A stretch of DNA of 64,000 bases. Source: DATMER01 sp031390755. GTDB lineage: Bacteria; Acidobacteriota; Thermoanaerobaculia; Multivoradales; UBA5704. Of the stretch, positions 43,796 through 52,482 are shown piece by piece. The stretch covers positions 1-64,000 of the forward strand of contig JANMTS010000061.1 in NCBI GenBank assembly GCA_031390755.1, read 5' to 3'. Made by a program: the position numbers and the translations under genes. Positions within the stretch are counted from its first letter, which is position 1. Each line of letters opens with the position of its first letter. Under the pieces are notes generated by a model. It was not told where the DNA came from. It worked only from the letters and a program-made list of their open reading frames with translations, and made no database searches.

Positions 43796-45475
43796 ATGGG
43801 AGATACGCTTTCGTTGACCTTCGTCAACGCCACCAACTCGCAGCTCACTCTGGTGAGCTCGTCCGGCTGCAACAATCCGGGTCCGGCGCCCGCGGCGATC
43901 CCCGCCAACGGCACCGCCAGCACGTTGATCTCCGGTCACAACGTCGCCGGATTCATCAACTACACCGACGGCCACGGCGTGACCCTCATCTTCAACTTCG
44001 AGATGCCCGCCGTCTACGTGCCCGGCACGGACAACGCCTTCTCGTTCTCCTGCTCGAACAACAACTCCTACGTGGCCGTGATCTCCGGGACGCCGATGAG
44101 CGGCTCCTCCGCGACCATCACGGTGCTGATCGAAACCCCGGCCGAGGCCGTGGTGACGCTCGCCTCCGACTACTCGAACACCCACGATTTCGTGCAGAGC
44201 ATGTTCGCGACCAACGCCCGCGGCACCGCGCCGGTGTTCGCGGCCGCGGAAGGCCCGCAGACCGCTTACACCTCGCCGACCCAGCCGCCGCCGTTCACGG
44301 GAAGCTTCGCCAACTGGACCTCCATCCAGCGCATCGTCAGCCTCTGGACTGGATTCTGGCAGGGCGGCCAGCCGGCCCCGGGCCAGGGATTCCTGCAGAC
44401 CGACGCCGTGCTGCTGCAGAGCCTCTCGTCGTACATCGGAGACCATCTGCCCGTGCTCTGGGTTCCGCAGCTCCAATTCAAGGGCTGGGTTGGAGCCGCC
44501 AATGCGTCGAAGCCGATCTACTACGTGACGGGCTACACGAGCTATGACCTGAAATACTCGGACGGCGGCTGGAACGCCAACAACGTCTCGATCTTCCTCC
44601 TGTACTTCCTCTACGGCGCCCACACCGTGCTGGTGCTCGACCCCACCACGGCCTCCAGCCAGACGATCGCGCCGGATCTCTACAACACCCTCGGCGCGAA
44701 CAACAGCCCGGTCTATCCCAACCTCGCCCAGCAGGTGTGGGACTCCCACTACAGCTCGGTCGGAGGCCAGGACAGCGGCATGTCCTATCCCCTGACGATC
44801 GACTACGACTCGGTGCCGGCCCAGTCGCCGCTGCTCTGCTCCTTCCTGATCGGCCCCACCGTGCAGCCCGTCATGTTTCTCAATCCGCTCGGAGACACGA
44901 CCCAGCGCTGCAACTTCCTCCAGCTCGAAGGCTGGCGCCAGTTTGGCCAGGCCTCGGCGGGCTGGCACGACGCGGACTACGACTCCTACACGGAAACCTA
45001 CTGGAACTACTCGACCTACGGAGTCTCCGCCTTCAGCGAGAAGCGCGGCACCGCGCTGTTCCTGGCGCCCGCGGGCTGGACCCCGTCCCAGCAGTGCGCG
45101 ACGCTCATGCCGGCCTATCTCGGCGCCCTGAGCACCTCCGACGTCAACCCCTGGATGCAGTGGAGCCTCGTCTCGACCCCCGCCGCGAATCAGTCGACGG
45201 TCGCCACCGTCACCGGCGTGGCCTCGGGATCGACCGCGCACTTCCACCTGAACTGGGACGCCGTCTGCTCGATCTCCGTGATCATGCCGGCGGGCATCTC
45301 CGCCACCCTCATGCACGTCAACGGCGGCGCCGGCAAGGACAACGACCTGGGGCAGGTCGACGGCAACACGATCCTCGCTCCGGGAGTCCTGCAGTATGGC
45401 AACTACAACTACTACCTCACCAACCCGGTCGGCGCGACCAGCAACTACTCCGTGGCGTTCACCGCCTGCGGGTAG
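43796..45475 (+). CDS. Unrecognised Asn/Ser/Thr-rich protein
   Basis: I chose ATG 43796, placed after a GAGGAG site, rather than the upstream ATG at 43763; this gives 559 residues. I do not recognise the family. There is no signal peptide. The first about 115 residues (LSLTFVNATNSQLTLVSSSG ... PANGTAS) look like a small beta-sandwich reminiscent of aegerolysin-like folds, and the rest is rich in Tyr, Trp, Asn and Ser with paired cysteines. The C-terminus (VMPAGISATLMHVNGG region) again looks beta-rich. This composition suggests a secreted or surface beta protein, but the missing signal peptide argues for another export route or a cytosolic crystal or toxin-like protein. A strong hairpin follows its stop. 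Confidence 0.75.
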   Translation: MGDTLSLTFVNATNSQLTLVSSSGCNNPGPAPAAIPANGTASTLISGHNVAGFINYTDGHGVTLIFNFEMPAVYVPGTDNAFSFSCSNNNSYVAVISGTPMSGSSATITVLIETPAEAVVTLASDYSNTHDFVQSMFATNARGTAPVFAAAEGPQTAYTSPTQPPPFTGSFANWTSIQRIVSLWTGFWQGGQPAPGQGFLQTDAVLLQSLSSYIGDHLPVLWVPQLQFKGWVGAANASKPIYYVTGYTSYDLKYSDGGWNANNVSIFLLYFLYGAHTVLVLDPTTASSQTIAPDLYNTLGANNSPVYPNLAQQVWDSHYSSVGGQDSGMSYPLTIDYDSVPAQSPLLCSFLIGPTVQPVMFLNPLGDTTQRCNFLQLEGWRQFGQASAGWHDADYDSYTETYWNYSTYGVSAFSEKRGTALFLAPAGWTPSQQCATLMPAYLGALSTSDVNPWMQWSLVSTPAANQSTVATVTGVASGSTAHFHLNWDAVCSISVIMPAGISATLMHVNGGAGKDNDLGQVDGNTILAPGVLQYGNYNYYLTNPVGATSNYSVAFTACG

Positions 45476-45502
45476 AGACCGGCCGCCTTCTTCGATGCCT
45501 CG

Positions 45503-45532
45503 ACCGGGCGGCGGTTTCGGCCGCCGCCCGGT
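45503..45532 (+). terminator. 12-bp GC-rich hairpin after the unrecognised protein gene
   Basis: ACCGGGCGGCGG pairs perfectly with CCGCCGCCCGGT across a six-base loop, 27 bases past the stop codon. No run of T follows, so it may act with Rho or as an mRNA-stabilising end. Confidence 0.5.
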
Positions 45533-45593
45533 TGGCGAGCCGCCGGTCCGGCGGGTACAATCCAGGCCGGATCAAGCACCCAAGGAGGCTCGG

Positions 45594-46196
45594 ATGTCCG
45601 ACGATCAACAGCCCTTCATCACCCTCCCCTCGGACGAGGAGATGCTCGCCAGGAGTCAGGGGAGCCCGTCGAAGTCGGTGTACAACTTCGGATTCATCGG
45701 CGGGATGTCGAAACTGCTCGCCGCGCACGGCCGCATCGGGCAGGCGTTGCAGGGTGCGTTCTACGAAATGATGTTCGCGCCGGGGGAGCTCAGCCGCGCC
45801 GAGCGCGAGATGCTCGCGGCCGTGGCCTCGGCCGCGCAGGACTGCCAATACTGAACGGAGTCTCACGCAGAGTTTCTGCGTGTCGAGCACAACGACCCCG
45901 AGCTGGTGGTGGCGATCAAGCAGCACCGCTGGCGCGAGCTGACCCATCTCACCCCGCGGCAACGGGCGCTCTGCACCCTGGCGGAGACGATGACCCTCAA
46001 GCCGCGGGAGATGACGGCCGAGGACTGGCAGCCGCTGCGCGACGCCGGCCTCAACGAGCAGGGTCTCCTCGAGGTGGGCCACGTCGTGGCCATCTTCAAC
46101 TACTTCCCGCGCATGGCCGACGGCTTCGGCCTCAAGCCCGATCCGATGCTCCTGGAAGCGGCGGCGACCGGCATCCCGCTCAAGCGGATGGACTAG
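45594..46196 (+). CDS. AhpD/peroxidase-related (carboxymuconolactone decarboxylase fold) protein, probable selenoprotein
   Basis: ATG 45594 follows AAGGAGG. The reading frame meets TGA at 45852-45854 and then stays open, in the same frame, to TAG at 46196: 200 residues if TGA is read as selenocysteine 87. Both halves belong to one family: LSRAEREMLAAVASAAQDCQY before, SHAEFLR and LTPRQRALCTLAETMT after, AIFNYFPRMADGFGL at the end. The TGA sits exactly where the second cysteine of the redox CxxC...H motif is expected (Cys84-Gln-Tyr-Sec87, His91). AhpD-type proteins reduce or shuttle electrons through this pair in the cytosol. A hairpin with the correct spacing follows the TGA. The alternative is a pseudogene or a sequencing error. 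No selA/B/C/D genes lie within this window. Confidence 0.8.
45864..45882 (+). promoter_or_regulatory. Candidate bacterial SECIS hairpin
   Basis: CACGCAGA and TCTGCGTG form a perfect 8-bp stem with a GTT loop. The loop G is 18 bases after the in-frame TGA, inside the 16-37 base range usual for bacterial SECIS elements, which need a G(U) at the apical loop. The hairpin lies within the coding sequence, as bacterial elements do. Confidence 0.65.
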
Positions 46197-46226
46197 CAGC
46201 CCGTCAACCTGGGCATGGCAAACGGG

Positions 46227-46317
46227 GTAGGGGCAACCCTTGTGGTTGCCCTTGCTCGCGGCAGGGTGAGATTTTCGGCCTGCCCCCACCCAGGGCGGCC
46301 ACGAGAGCCGCCCCTAC
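46227..46317. repeat. Intergenic palindromic repeat, copy 1
   Basis: The element is bounded by GTAGGGGC and GCCCCTAC. It contains two internal hairpins: GGGCAACC/GGTTGCCC around CTTGT, and GGGCGGC/GCCGCCC around CACGAGA. Its reverse complement aligns with the copy at 60731-60793, differing by an extra central segment of about 30 bp. It occupies the gap between two convergent genes and may act as a two-way terminator. Confidence 0.75.
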
Positions 46318-46330
46318 AAGAACAACCTGT

Positions 46331-47650
46331 CTAGAACGAGTAGCGCACCTCGGCCCGCACCGAGTCGCCGTCCGGCGGCGGAGACCCCGCCCGGACGGCG
46401 GCCGGCCGGTCGACCTCCAGATTCAGATACTCGACGCCCGCCCGCCAGCTCTGGCCGAGCGGCACGAGCAGGGCGAGCGTCCAGGCCCGGCCGTCCTCCC
46501 GATTGTCTTCAGGGATGCCGTCGAGCGCCGTCGAGTCGTTGTCGGCGACCTTGAAGTCGTCGTAGCGCACCGTGGCGCGGACGATCCCCCAGTCCCGGGT
46601 GAGCAGCAGGTAGAAGGTGTCGAAGGTGATGTCCACCACTGCGTCCGACCGCTGGCCGGGCGGCGCGAAGCCCATCCGCGATGTGCCGGAGCCCCATTCG
46701 CCCAGCAGAAGCAGGCCGGCCGGCAGCTCGGTCTCCGCGGAGAGCCAGCGGAAGTCCGTCTCCCAGGAGTACTCCTCGCCGTGGAGCGCGCGGTCGCCAC
46801 GGTTGAGGAACGCGGTCGCCTGCACCGTGGCGCGGTTGTCCGGGCTGATCCACCGGACGCGCCCGGCATAGCCCGGCCGCCCGTCGAGGTCGGAGCCGAA
46901 CGCCTTCGAGCCCTCGCGGCTCTGCTTCGGGAACTCCTCGTCGCGCCCCTGGAAGGGCGGCAGCGGCACGAAGCGGCCGGTGGGCGTGGGGCGGTCGTGG
47001 AACGAGAAGCCCCGCCAGGCGAGCAGCGTGCCCGATGTGTCGTTGCCGCCGAACACCGTGGCGCCGAGGTGGATCTTGTGGTCGCTCGCGAACGTGCGCG
47101 TCCAGGCGAGATCGGCGCCGATCGGCCGGATCTCCTCCGCGACCCAGCTGTTCATCGCCGACAGCGTGAGCGTGTAGGGCGTGGTCCAGAGCGAGCCGAC
47201 GTTCTCGCGGGACGCCGGCAGGAAGAACTGGCCGGCGCGCAGCGTCCACACATGCCACTCGCCGTCGCCGAAGCGCCGCTCCACGAACGCTTCGAGCAGC
47301 CCGGACCCCGCCGAGCTGTCGAGGCTCTCCGCATCCCGCCGCGCCACGCCGTGAACGAACAGGCCCCAGCCCGCGCCCATCTCCCAGTCGAGAGCGAGCC
47401 GCGCCTCGCCGATCCCCGCGTTGAAGACCTCCGAGCGGCCCTCGCTGGAATGTCCGCCATCCACCAGCTTGCCGAAGCCGCCTTCGAGGAAGGAAGGAGC
47501 CGAGTCGATCGAGCCGCCGGACAGGCGCACGAAACCGGTCAACCGGGGACGCTCGGCCGCCGAAGCCGGCCCGGGGAGGCCTGCGGAGAGGCCAAGGGAG
47601 AGGGCGAACGCGCCCAGCAGGAACAGGGAGGAGATCCGAAATGTTGGCAT
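46331..47650 (-). CDS. Porin-like outer-membrane beta-barrel protein
   Basis: The open frame continues upstream through the repeat array, but the real start is the ATG at 47650, which opens a signal peptide (SSLFLLGAFALSLGLSAG ... PASAAE) and gives 439 residues. The mature part is an alternating pattern typical of outer-membrane barrels, and it ends with EVRYSF, whose terminal Phe is the BAM recognition signal. Acidic and aromatic residues are frequent, as in alginate or phosphate porin-like proteins (AlgE/OprP). It is expected to form a channel in the outer membrane; the substrate is unknown. Its promoter must lie in or next to the 21-bp repeat array. Confidence 0.8.
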   Translation of the reverse strand: MPTFRISSLFLLGAFALSLGLSAGLPGPASAAERPRLTGFVRLSGGSIDSAPSFLEGGFGKLVDGGHSSEGRSEVFNAGIGEARLALDWEMGAGWGLFVHGVARRDAESLDSSAGSGLLEAFVERRFGDGEWHVWTLRAGQFFLPASRENVGSLWTTPYTLTLSAMNSWVAEEIRPIGADLAWTRTFASDHKIHLGATVFGGNDTSGTLLAWRGFSFHDRPTPTGRFVPLPPFQGRDEEFPKQSREGSKAFGSDLDGRPGYAGRVRWISPDNRATVQATAFLNRGDRALHGEEYSWETDFRWLSAETELPAGLLLLGEWGSGTSRMGFAPPGQRSDAVVDITFDTFYLLLTRDWGIVRATVRYDDFKVADNDSTALDGIPEDNREDGRAWTLALLVPLGQSWRAGVEYLNLEVDRPAAVRAGSPPPDGDSVRAEVRYSF

Positions 47651-47736
47651 GGCCCCGATGATACGGAGGATCGTTGCCACCGGATTTATCCGGGAGGCGA
47701 CCTCTCCCGGCTCCCAAAGAACGTTTCCCTGCGGCC

Positions 47737-48177
47737 GGGAAGCCTTTCCCGCTCGTCGGGAAACCTTTCCCGGTGATCGGGAAACCTTTCCCGGTGGCCG
47801 GGAAACCTTTCCGCGTGACCGGGAGACCTTTCCCTGTGGCCGGGAGACCTTTCCCTGTGGCCGGGAGACCTTTCCCTGTGACCGGGAGACCTTTCCCTGT
47901 GGCCGGGAGACCTTTCCCTGTGACCGGGAGACCTTTCCCTGTGACCGGGAGACCTTTCCCTGTGGCCGGGAGACCTTTCCCTGTGATCGGGAAACCTTTC
48001 CCCGTGATCGGGAAACCTTTCCCCGTGACCGGGAGACCTTTCCTCGTGACCGGGAAACCTCTCCCGACGACCGGGAAACCTCTCCCGGTGGCAGGGAAAC
48101 CCTTCCCGCTGACCGGGAGACCTTTCCCGATAGCCGGGAAACCTTTCCCGTCGACCGGGAAACCTTCTTGGCCGCGC
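47737..48177. repeat. 21-bp tandem repeat array, conserved block (21 units)
   Basis: Exactly in-phase units start at 47737 and every 21 bases after that, up to the last partial unit at 48157. Each has a near-palindromic core GGGARACCTTTCCC followed by a 7-base spacer such as TGTGGCC, TGTGACC or GGTGATC. Units at about 47821-48000 are almost identical; the flanking ones diverge. Because 21 is divisible by 3, several frames stay open across the block, but no known protein is encoded. The block lies between divergent genes. Confidence 0.95.
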
Positions 48178-48765
48178 AGATTGCTGCACTTGCTCCCGGG
48201 GTAAGGTTACCTGGCCTCCAGGTAACCTTACCTCGTGGCGGGGAGGCCGAACGGACTCCGGCGCGACTCACCGCGCGGCTGAGGAAGCTCACCTCGCCGC
48301 TGGGTACGCCCACCTCGCGGCGAGGGAAGCCCACCTCGCCGCTGCGTAAACCCACCTCGCGGCGAGGGAAGCCGACCTGCTCGCCAGGTATCCTTCCGCA
48401 ACGCCGGGTAACTTTGCCCAAGGCGAGGGAATCTTCCCCAGCCCCTGGGTGAGCTGGCGCTGCGGCGAGGGAAACTTCCCTGACCTGAAGCGAGCTTACC
48501 TCGTGGCCGGGTGACGTTGCGGGACCACGGGGGATCCTTCCCTCGCAACGAGGTTGCGTTGCACAGCCGCAGAGAAGCCCACCCGGCGGCGAGGTGACGG
48601 CACCCGGCGCCCGGGTGAGCTCACCTCGCGGTGCAAGACGTTACCCGGCCGCTGGGGAAGCTTGCTTGCTGCCGAGGTAACCTTGCTTCGTCGCGAGGGG
48701 ACCTTCCCCAGGGGCGAGGTGAACTCTCTGCGCGCAGGGAGAGCGGCCGAACGCCTGCGGCCACA
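48178..48765. repeat. 21-bp tandem repeat array, degenerate block
   Basis: The 21-base period continues for about 28 more units with changing cores: GGTAACCTTACC at 48222, GGTGAGCTCACC at 48614, and CTCACCTCGCCGCTG or CCCACCTCGCGGCGA in alternating units near 48290-48370. Short palindromes persist although the bases differ. No gene is supported here. Together with the conserved block it fills most of the 1.17 kb between the porin and DUF433 genes. Confidence 0.8.
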
Positions 48766-48821
48766 AGTCAACGCATAGGGGGTCTCGCCGGGTGGAGGCG
48801 AACACTCTCTGGGAGGCGCCG

Positions 48822-49040
48822 ATGGAGAGCTGGTACGACCGAATCGCTATCGATTCGAAGATCCTGGTCGGGAAACCCGTGATCAAGGGAACGCGCATCG
48901 CCGTCGAGTTGGTCATCGACCTTCTCGCCCGCGGGTACACCCGGGACCAGATCCTTGAGCAGTACGACCACCTCACGGCGGCTGACGTGCAGGCCTGTCT
49001 GGCGTACGCCAGCGAGACCCTCCGGTCCGAGCGCGTCTAA
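48822..49040 (+). CDS. DUF433-family antitoxin-like protein (orphan)
   Basis: I chose ATG 48822 (GGGAGG upstream), giving 72 residues; a GTG at 48792 would add 10. The sequence shows the DUF433 helix-turn-helix domain: IAIDSKILVGKPVIKGTRIAV, then LARGYTRDQILEQYDHLT and ADVQACLAYA. DUF433 proteins are usually antitoxins beside a PIN-like DUF5615 toxin. None follows here; the next gene is an opposite-strand transporter only 30 bp away, so the gene is an orphan antitoxin or a stand-alone regulator. It reads away from the 21-bp array, which may contain its control region. Confidence 0.85.
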   Translation: MESWYDRIAIDSKILVGKPVIKGTRIAVELVIDLLARGYTRDQILEQYDHLTAADVQACLAYASETLRSERV

Positions 49041-49070
49041 GCTCTTCCTCGTTAGGCGCCAATCAGCCGT

Positions 49071-50276
49071 CTATCCCTTACCGCCCGCCATCCGCACCGC
49101 TTCCGGCAGCCGTCGCAGCCGCAGCATGCTGACGATCCCGAATACTGGTCCCAGAGCGAGCGCCTTGAAGGCGTGCTCCCAGCCGATGAGATCGACCAGC
49201 GGCGGGATCATCCGGATCGTGAACAGGGTCAGCAGGAATCCCAGGCTGGTCTGAAGAGTGAGCGCGGTGCCGACGTATCGCGGATCGGCCAGCTCGCTGA
49301 CTGCGGCGCTGAACTGCGCACTGTCCGCCACGACCGCGAAGCCCCAGACGAGGCAGAGGAGAGTGAGTGCGAGGGGATGCCTGAAGAGCAGCCCGGCGCC
49401 GAGCGCGCAGGCGCCGGAGACGGCGAGGCTCCAGACCGTGATCCGCGTCCGCCCCAGCCGGTCGGCCAGAAGGCCGGCAACCACGCACCCGGCAGCTCCC
49501 GAGGCGAGAACGCCGAAGCCGGCCATCCTGGCCGCCGCCGGGCTCCAACCCGCGCGCTCATAGCTCGCCAGCAGGAACAGCGGCACCCACGCCCACATCG
49601 CGTACAGCTCCCACATGTGCCCGAGATACCCGAAGTTGGCCAGCCGGGTCGGCCGATCGGAAAACGCCCGCACCGCGAAGCGCCAGTCGAACGGCGCCGC
49701 TTTGCCCAGAAACGGCCCGGGCCGGATCGCCACCGCCGCGATCACTCCCGCGGCGAGACAGAGAAGGGAAGTGGTCAGTAGCACGCCCCGCCACGCCGGC
49801 ATCCCCTGACTTCCAAGAGCATTCAGGAGATGAGGCACGCCGGATCCCAGAGTGAGAGCCCCCACCAGCAGCCCGATCCCCAGCCCGCGATCCTCCTTGC
49901 ACCACGAAGCCGCCAGCTTCATCCCCGGAGGATAGACCCCCGCCAGCGCCACGCCCGTCAGAAACCGAAGCCCGAGCGAGACGCCCGGCCCGGAGTCGAG
50001 GAGTGGAATCGCACCATTGGCCGCCGCCGCCAGCACCCCGCATCCAGCCATGAGCCGCTGTGCCGGAATCCGGTCCGCCAGATTGAGGATGGCGCTCAGC
50101 AGCGCACCGAGCACGAACCCGACCTGAACGCTCATGGTCAGCCACGACTGCTGGGCGCCCGAGAGATGCCACTCGGCCGTGAGCTGAGGCACGACCGCCG
50201 AGGCGGAGAACCAGACCGACATGGCCAGGAGCTCCGCGAGGGCGAGGAGGGTGAGGGTGCGCCACTTGGGGGTCAT
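49071..50276 (-). CDS. MFS transporter
   Basis: This 401-residue inner-membrane protein has about 12 hydrophobic helices. The N-terminus (LALAELLAMSVWFSASAVVP) and the loop GLLADRLGRTRI, a variant of the MFS G-x-LaD-r-x-G-r signature, identify the major facilitator superfamily, subgroup close to CynX/NimT and nitrate-type carriers. It uses the ion gradient to move a small molecule; the substrate is not evident. It reads convergently toward DUF433 and is not in an operon. Confidence 0.85.
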   Translation of the reverse strand: MTPKWRTLTLLALAELLAMSVWFSASAVVPQLTAEWHLSGAQQSWLTMSVQVGFVLGALLSAILNLADRIPAQRLMAGCGVLAAAANGAIPLLDSGPGVSLGLRFLTGVALAGVYPPGMKLAASWCKEDRGLGIGLLVGALTLGSGVPHLLNALGSQGMPAWRGVLLTTSLLCLAAGVIAAVAIRPGPFLGKAAPFDWRFAVRAFSDRPTRLANFGYLGHMWELYAMWAWVPLFLLASYERAGWSPAAARMAGFGVLASGAAGCVVAGLLADRLGRTRITVWSLAVSGACALGAGLLFRHPLALTLLCLVWGFAVVADSAQFSAAVSELADPRYVGTALTLQTSLGFLLTLFTIRMIPPLVDLIGWEHAFKALALGPVFGIVSMLRLRRLPEAVRMAGGKG

Positions 50277-50378
50277 GGGCTGGGGGCCGGATGCGCCATC
50301 GGCCGCTGACTATAACCCGGCACTCGGGTATGGTAGATTTTCTGGAATGCCGATTCGAAGAGCTTTTGAGAGAGCACC

Positions 50379-50567
50379 ATGAAGTCTGACTCCATCGTCG
50401 AAGAGCTGCACCGCCATCGCGAGGAGCTATTTCGCGAGCATGGGAACGACCCGGATGCTCTCGTCAAGTATCTTCAAGCACGGGAGCGGGCCTCCGACCG
50501 CACCATACAGCCTCCTCCCTTGCTCGAACCAACGGCGAGGCAGCGGGTTCGATTCGCCCGGCGCTGA
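50379..50567 (+). CDS. Small antitoxin-like protein
   Basis: The 62-residue product (MKSDSIVEELHRHREEL...) starts after GAGAG. The MKSD.IVEE.HR.R......D.DAL.KYL pattern is that of a common small family found beside toxin or accessory genes, in which members start MxSDPIVEEVRRxRDE. The Pro/Leu-rich tail is unlike the family. No PIN or RelE toxin is next to it. It is 26 bp before the next gene and may be the first gene of the accessory operon. Confidence 0.55.
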   Translation: MKSDSIVEELHRHREELFREHGNDPDALVKYLQARERASDRTIQPPPLLEPTARQRVRFARR

Positions 50568-50593
50568 GTGCTTGTGATGGAGCAGGGGGCACA

Positions 50594-51202
50594 ATGACTG
50601 CTTTGGTAATCCGCCCGTCCGTAGTCGCGCGTTCCTTGGCGCGCCTGCGAAATCAAAAAACGCACACGCAATTCGCGGGCTACCTTTGCCTCCAGCAACG
50701 AGCTGCACAGCTTGGGCGATTGGATGATCTGCGCCCCAATTTCACGCAGTTCTACAAACAGTTTCTTGAGGTAGAGAATCATCCGCTTGGCACGCCCTAC
50801 ATCAAGATTTTTACCGAGCAGGCGGCTAGCGAACGAAATCTCTGGCTCAACGACAATGTCGCCGGCCCCTACTCACCGGCGGCTCTGCGCCCCAATCAGC
50901 CATTCCGCAGGGTTGTCCGTATCGAGGAGCGCGAGTACTCCCTGCCTGCCGATCATGCCGCGCTGGCAAGGGTCCATCTTTTGTACGAGAAGCCAATCCA
51001 GGTTGCCGATCTTGCTGTTGTGTTGTACCGCGATTATGGCTTCGTGAAAGAAGGCTTCGAGATTCAAGATCTCATCGCATCCTTTGCTTACGAGTTTGGC
51101 TATGCCGATCGACCAGGCGCTTTGCCGAGCGCAGATTTCCGTTTGCTGTTTAGCAGCGAGGGCGTAGAGAGCTGGGACGATGATTGGCTGGTAGTGTCAT
51201 GA
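50594..51202 (+). CDS. Unknown protein, first gene of an ATPase/DUF4276 trio
   Basis: The 202-residue product has no recognised domain, signal peptide or membrane helix. It has an acidic C-terminus (SSEGVESWDDDW). Its stop overlaps the ATPase start by 4 bp (ATGA), so it is made together with the ATPase and the third protein. The three genes are visibly poorer in G and C than their neighbours. It could be a sensor or specificity subunit of the system (inference). Confidence 0.7.
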   Translation: MTALVIRPSVVARSLARLRNQKTHTQFAGYLCLQQRAAQLGRLDDLRPNFTQFYKQFLEVENHPLGTPYIKIFTEQAASERNLWLNDNVAGPYSPAALRPNQPFRRVVRIEEREYSLPADHAALARVHLLYEKPIQVADLAVVLYRDYGFVKEGFEIQDLIASFAYEFGYADRPGALPSADFRLLFSSEGVESWDDDWLVVS

Positions 51203-52482
51203 GCGAAGCTGCGGAATTAGACCCCGTGATCTGCGTCAGCCCGTTTCGTACGGCGGACAAGGTGCGGCACCTCACGGCCGAAGAGTTGCTCCGAATTGAG
51301 CTACCGTCGAAATTGAGTGGAACCGCGCTGCCGCTGGAGAAGATCTCTGTAACGGGCTTGCTATCATTCGGTGACGAAACGGTTTTCGACTTTGGTCGCT
51401 TGAATCTTCTGGTCGGCCCCAACGGTTCGGGTAAATCAAACCTTCTGAGCTGCATCCGAATACTACGCCTCGCTCCGCTCGACATTCAGCAAGCATTTCA
51501 GGACTCTGGTTTTCAAGATTGGATATATAAGGGCTCTAGTCTTCAATCGGCTGCACTCCAGGCTCGGCTCAATACGCCGGAACCATTAGATCATAAGCTC
51601 CGATTTTTGTCACAGCCTGTTGGACGTGTCGCATTAGAAGAAGTAGTTTCTCGAACGGGCGGTGAGGAGCCGAAGGATCCACTCTTTGTAGGCTCGCATC
51701 GGGGCGGGGCGACGCTGAGCGCTCTAGGCAAACGACGACGCATCAATCGACAACTCAATACGGATGAATACAATCCTCTTGCGTCGATTCTCAGCCAAAT
51801 CCGGGATGCCGGCCAATATCCCGAGATCACGCACCTGGCTGATCTGTATTCTCGGTTCCGAATTTTCTCTGAATGGACGTTTGGTCGGACTTCCAAGCTG
51901 CGCGAGGCGACGCCGACAAGTCGCACTACGACAATGCTATCAGAGTCGATGGACGATTTGCCTTTGGCCTTGAACGGATTGGAAAAGACGGAGGCACATA
52001 AGAAAATTCGAGGCCTCCTGCGTGAGTTAAAGGAAACGTACGTCGACTTCATCACTCGCATCCTGTTTGGCCGTGTTGGCTTGGAGCTGCTCGAATCGCC
52101 ATTCGAATCGCCGCTCCCCGCCCAACGTCTATCGGATGGAACTCTACGGTTCTTGGCGTTGGCTGCGATTCTCTTTCAGCCCGCGCCGCCGCCCCTGATC
52201 TGTCTGGAAGAGCCGGAGCTGGGAATGCACCCCGATATGATTCGGATGGTGGCTAAAATGATCGTAGACGCAGCGTCCAGGACTCAGTTGATTGTTACTA
52301 CCCATTCTGAATTCCTGCTCACTGCGTTGCAGGACGATTTCGACGCGCTGTTTGCTTTCGACACAGGGTTGAACGGCTCGGTAGTGCGACGCCTTTCTCA
52401 AGCGGAGTACTCAGAGTGGCGTGAGGGGCACACGCTCGGTGAGCTCTGGACATCCGGCGAGCTGGGGGGAAATCGCTGGTGA
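51199..52482 (+). CDS. AAA ATPase (RecF/OLD-like, SMC-type head)
   Basis: The 427-residue protein starts at the overlapping ATG 51199. Walker A is GPNGSGKSN near residue 74, the signature-like LSDGTLRFLALA is near 317, Walker B is ICLEEPELGMHP near 335, and the H-loop is TTHSEFLL near 370. This is the AAA_21/AAA_15 kind used by OLD, PARIS AriA and retron ATPases, which bind DNA or act as phage sensors. Codon use includes AT-rich stretches (for example around 51500), unlike the housekeeping genes, suggesting transfer. It overlaps its neighbours by 4 bp on both sides. Confidence 0.85.
   Translation: MSEAAELDPVICVSPFRTADKVRHLTAEELLRIELPSKLSGTALPLEKISVTGLLSFGDETVFDFGRLNLLVGPNGSGKSNLLSCIRILRLAPLDIQQAFQDSGFQDWIYKGSSLQSAALQARLNTPEPLDHKLRFLSQPVGRVALEEVVSRTGGEEPKDPLFVGSHRGGATLSALGKRRRINRQLNTDEYNPLASILSQIRDAGQYPEITHLADLYSRFRIFSEWTFGRTSKLREATPTSRTTTMLSESMDDLPLALNGLEKTEAHKKIRGLLRELKETYVDFITRILFGRVGLELLESPFESPLPAQRLSDGTLRFLALAAILFQPAPPPLICLEEPELGMHPDMIRMVAKMIVDAASRTQLIVTTHSEFLLTALQDDFDALFAFDTGLNGSVVRRLSQAEYSEWREGHTLGELWTSGELGGNRW

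Noticed and set aside
45594..45854. A short 86-residue protein ending at TGA, or a pseudogene
   Set aside because: The frame continues cleanly with family sequence, and the TGA is at a catalytic position with a fitting hairpin; the selenoprotein reading explains more.
47737..48177. CRISPR array
   Set aside because: The units are contiguous with 7-base spacers of low variety; there are no unique 30-base spacers and no cas genes.
47674..48204. A repeat protein on the + strand
   Set aside because: The frame is open on both strands because 21 is a multiple of 3; no start site or conserved family is seen.
46331..48421. A longer porin gene reading back through the 21-bp repeats
   Set aside because: The signal peptide starts at 47650 and the extension is only heptapeptide repeats created by the 21-bp DNA period.
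49041..49070. A toxin partner for DUF433
   Set aside because: Only 30 bp separate it from the opposite-strand transporter, so there is no room for a PIN-like gene.
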